Positions 11,790-12,583 of a stretch of DNA of 12,583 nucleotides are shown here, piece after piece. A model generated the notes under the pieces. It saw only the letters and a program-made list of their open reading frames with translations. It did not search any database and was not told the origin of the DNA. This stretch comes from Gammaproteobacteria bacterium (GTDB lineage: Bacteria > Pseudomonadota > Gammaproteobacteria > Chromatiales > Chromatiaceae), in the NCBI GenBank assembly GCA_030621975.1, contig JAUXGQ010000010.1, positions 1 to 12,583 on the forward strand, written 5' to 3'. Each line of letters begins with the position of its first letter. The stretch's first letter is position 1. A program made the position numbers and the translations under genes.

Positions 11790-12119
11790 ATGCCTGAAGG
11801 AACTATAGAAAATGCAGGGAATGCCAGTTCCCACATCGTACAGGAAGCGGCGGAAGCATCGGCGTTTGCAAATGTCAAATTCGACGGGACGATTTCAAAC
11901 ATCGCCCTTGGCAATGCCGTCTCTTTCCAGCATTCCATGAACAACGAAATGGTTCGTATGAGCAGGGTGTCTGAAGCTGTTTCCGGTACGCTCGCGGATC
12001 GGATTATCAACTCCTCTCCCATGGAGACCGCTGGTGAGGCCAAGATTCTGTACGGCACTCCGCCCACTGGGTTCACGGGTGTCGGTCATTATCCGGCAGA
12101 GCCCGCCACTGGATCGTAA
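11790..12119 (+). CDS. RebB-like (R-body family) small protein, tentative
   Basis: A 109-aa acidic, Ala/Ser/Asn-rich protein with predicted helices and no membrane segment or Cys. The stretch FANVKFDGTISNIALGNAV followed by SFQHSMNNEM resembles the core of the RebB 'killing trait' family, where NVK and an NAV-x-x-Q-x-x-x-N helix are recurrent. RebB-type proteins polymerise into coiled R-bodies in Caedibacter and in other proteobacteria, sometimes from phage-like elements. Family membership is from recollection of the pattern, not a search. It has its own GAGG ribosome site eight bases before the ATG, sits apart from the lysis cassette, and is followed by a strong terminator, so it may be expressed highly. 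The alternative is an unrelated virion or filler protein. Confidence 0.6.
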   Translation: MPEGTIENAGNASSHIVQEAAEASAFANVKFDGTISNIALGNAVSFQHSMNNEMVRMSRVSEAVSGTLADRIINSSPMETAGEAKILYGTPPTGFTGVGHYPAEPATGS

Positions 12120-12136
12120 ATGACCTGAGCGAAAAC

Positions 12137-12170
12137 AATCAACCCGCCTGGAAACAGGCGGGTTGATTTT
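12137..12170 (+). terminator. Strong intrinsic terminator
   Basis: A perfect 14-bp stem, AATCAACCCGCCTG (12137-12150) with CAGGCGGGTTGATT (12155-12168), closes a GAAA tetraloop. The T4 run at its end is matched by AAAA upstream (12132-12135), so it may work in both directions. It ends the RebB-like gene transcript. Confidence 0.85.
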
Positions 12171-12189
12171 GAATAAAGGAGCCTAGACC

Positions 12190-12378
12190 GTGAACGCATT
12201 CTTGAAACGACTATTACAGCCGGGAAGTTTTTCTGGATACGGAATGATTGTTGCGGCACTGACGATATTCGGAATACCGGAAGAAACGGCAACCACTTTA
12301 GCGGAAACGGCAGGGCCGTTCATTCTGGCAATTCTTGGCGTACTCAAGATCGGGATGGACGATAATAAGTGGCTATAA
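12190..12378 (+). CDS. Small membrane protein, candidate holin
   Basis: A 62-aa protein starting with GTG, eight bases after a strong AAAGGAG site (12175-12181). Sequence order: basic N-terminus (FLKRLLQPGSF), a first hydrophobic stretch GYGMIVAALTIFGI, a short polar hinge with PEETATTLAE, a second hydrophobic stretch GPFILAILGVLKIGM, and a polar end. Two short membrane helices with this LLQPGSF-G-G start are common in small phage proteins encoded near endolysins and often annotated as holin-like. Since the gene at 10329 is also holin-like, one of the two may be an antiholin or accessory. It lies just after a terminator, so it needs its own promoter or read-through; none is obvious. Confidence 0.68.
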   Translation: MNAFLKRLLQPGSFSGYGMIVAALTIFGIPEETATTLAETAGPFILAILGVLKIGMDDNKWL

Positions 12379-12583
12379 AGAGAACACGAGATAACAAGAT
12401 TTTGATGCTGCTCATTGCGGCGTTGTCCGCTCTTGCATTCACGATGTTCTGGACAATGATTACGAAAACATGGGATGAGCTTAGGACGCTGCGGGAGAAT
12501 TACAATATTTTATCATGCGATGCGGTCAGGTTTGATTGTGAAATAAAAAATCTTTACAACCGCACTATGAATCAAGAAGACAA
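12369..12583 (+). CDS. Single-span membrane protein, cut by window end (possible spanin-like)
   Basis: An open frame from a GTG at 12369, overlapping the previous gene by 10 nt, to the window edge: at least 71 codons with no stop. The N-terminus is short and basic (MAIKRTRDNK), followed by one membrane helix LMLLIAALSALAFTMFWTMI, then a charged helical region (TWDELRTLRENYN) with two Cys (LSCDAV and FDCEIK). An N-in, single-span protein with a periplasmic helix after lysis genes recalls an inner-membrane spanin (Rz-like), but the length and coiled coil cannot be judged because the 3' end is missing. The start is inferred from the overlap; there is no strong ribosome site. Confidence 0.5.
   Translation, partial: MAIKRTRDNKILMLLIAALSALAFTMFWTMITKTWDELRTLRENYNILSCDAVRFDCEIKNLYNRTMNQED

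Noticed and set aside
1..12583. tRNA or rRNA genes
   Set aside because: I saw no cloverleaf with conserved T-loop bases and no rRNA-like sequence; a covariance-model search was not possible.

Overview
This window is a segment of a tailed double-stranded DNA bacteriophage (or a prophage of that type). The diagnostic set is a small and a large terminase subunit, a very large portal protein, a T4-lysozyme-type endolysin with small membrane proteins, a DUF2303-type early protein, a VRR-NUC nuclease and a RepA-like replicative ATPase. Dense packing, ATGA/GTGA stop-start overlaps, Shine-Dalgarno sequences and sigma70-like promoters fit a bacterial host. Moderate-to-high GC, P22/N4-like portal features and lysozyme architecture suggest a proteobacterial, podovirus-like phage, but the host cannot be named from the sequence. 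No integrase or tRNA is visible, so lifestyle is open.

Layout. (1) Positions 1-830 hold no gene but are packed with short direct and inverted repeats: 11-bp tandem iterons, a 10-bp G-rich tandem repeat, a 16-bp perfect palindrome, a long imperfect hairpin and AT-rich stretches. They abut the 3' end of repA and are best read as a replication origin. (2) 831-2568, minus strand: an overlapping operon of a small HTH protein, an unknown 119-aa protein and the RepA-like ATPase. (3) 2569-2716: a divergent control region with overlapping back-to-back promoters and a parS-like 16-mer. (4) 2717-3873, plus strand: a 118-aa conserved early phage protein and a DUF2303 protein, ended by a terminator. (5) 3994-4371, minus strand: VRR-NUC nuclease. 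A 37-bp palindromic gap separates it from (6) 4409-10284, plus strand: terminase small and large subunits, two small genes and the portal. (7) 10329-11693: holin-like protein, anchored periplasmic protein, endolysin and a Cys-rich protein. (8) 11790-12119: a small protein resembling the RebB (R-body) family, closed by a strong terminator. (9) 12190-end: two small membrane proteins, the last cut by the window edge.

How it fits together: the left arm replicates DNA and controls early expression from the 2.6 kb region. The right arm packages DNA through the terminase and portal, then lyses the cell. The most unusual points are the symmetric, apparently leaderless divergent promoters at 4371-4409, the parS-like site at 2683-2698, the origin-like repeat field with a canonical G-quadruplex motif, the RebB-like gene, the internally duplicated small terminase whose tail repeat is read in two frames at the junction with the large terminase, and a 47-aa basic gene before the portal. 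All functional calls come from motif recognition by eye; none was tested by database search.
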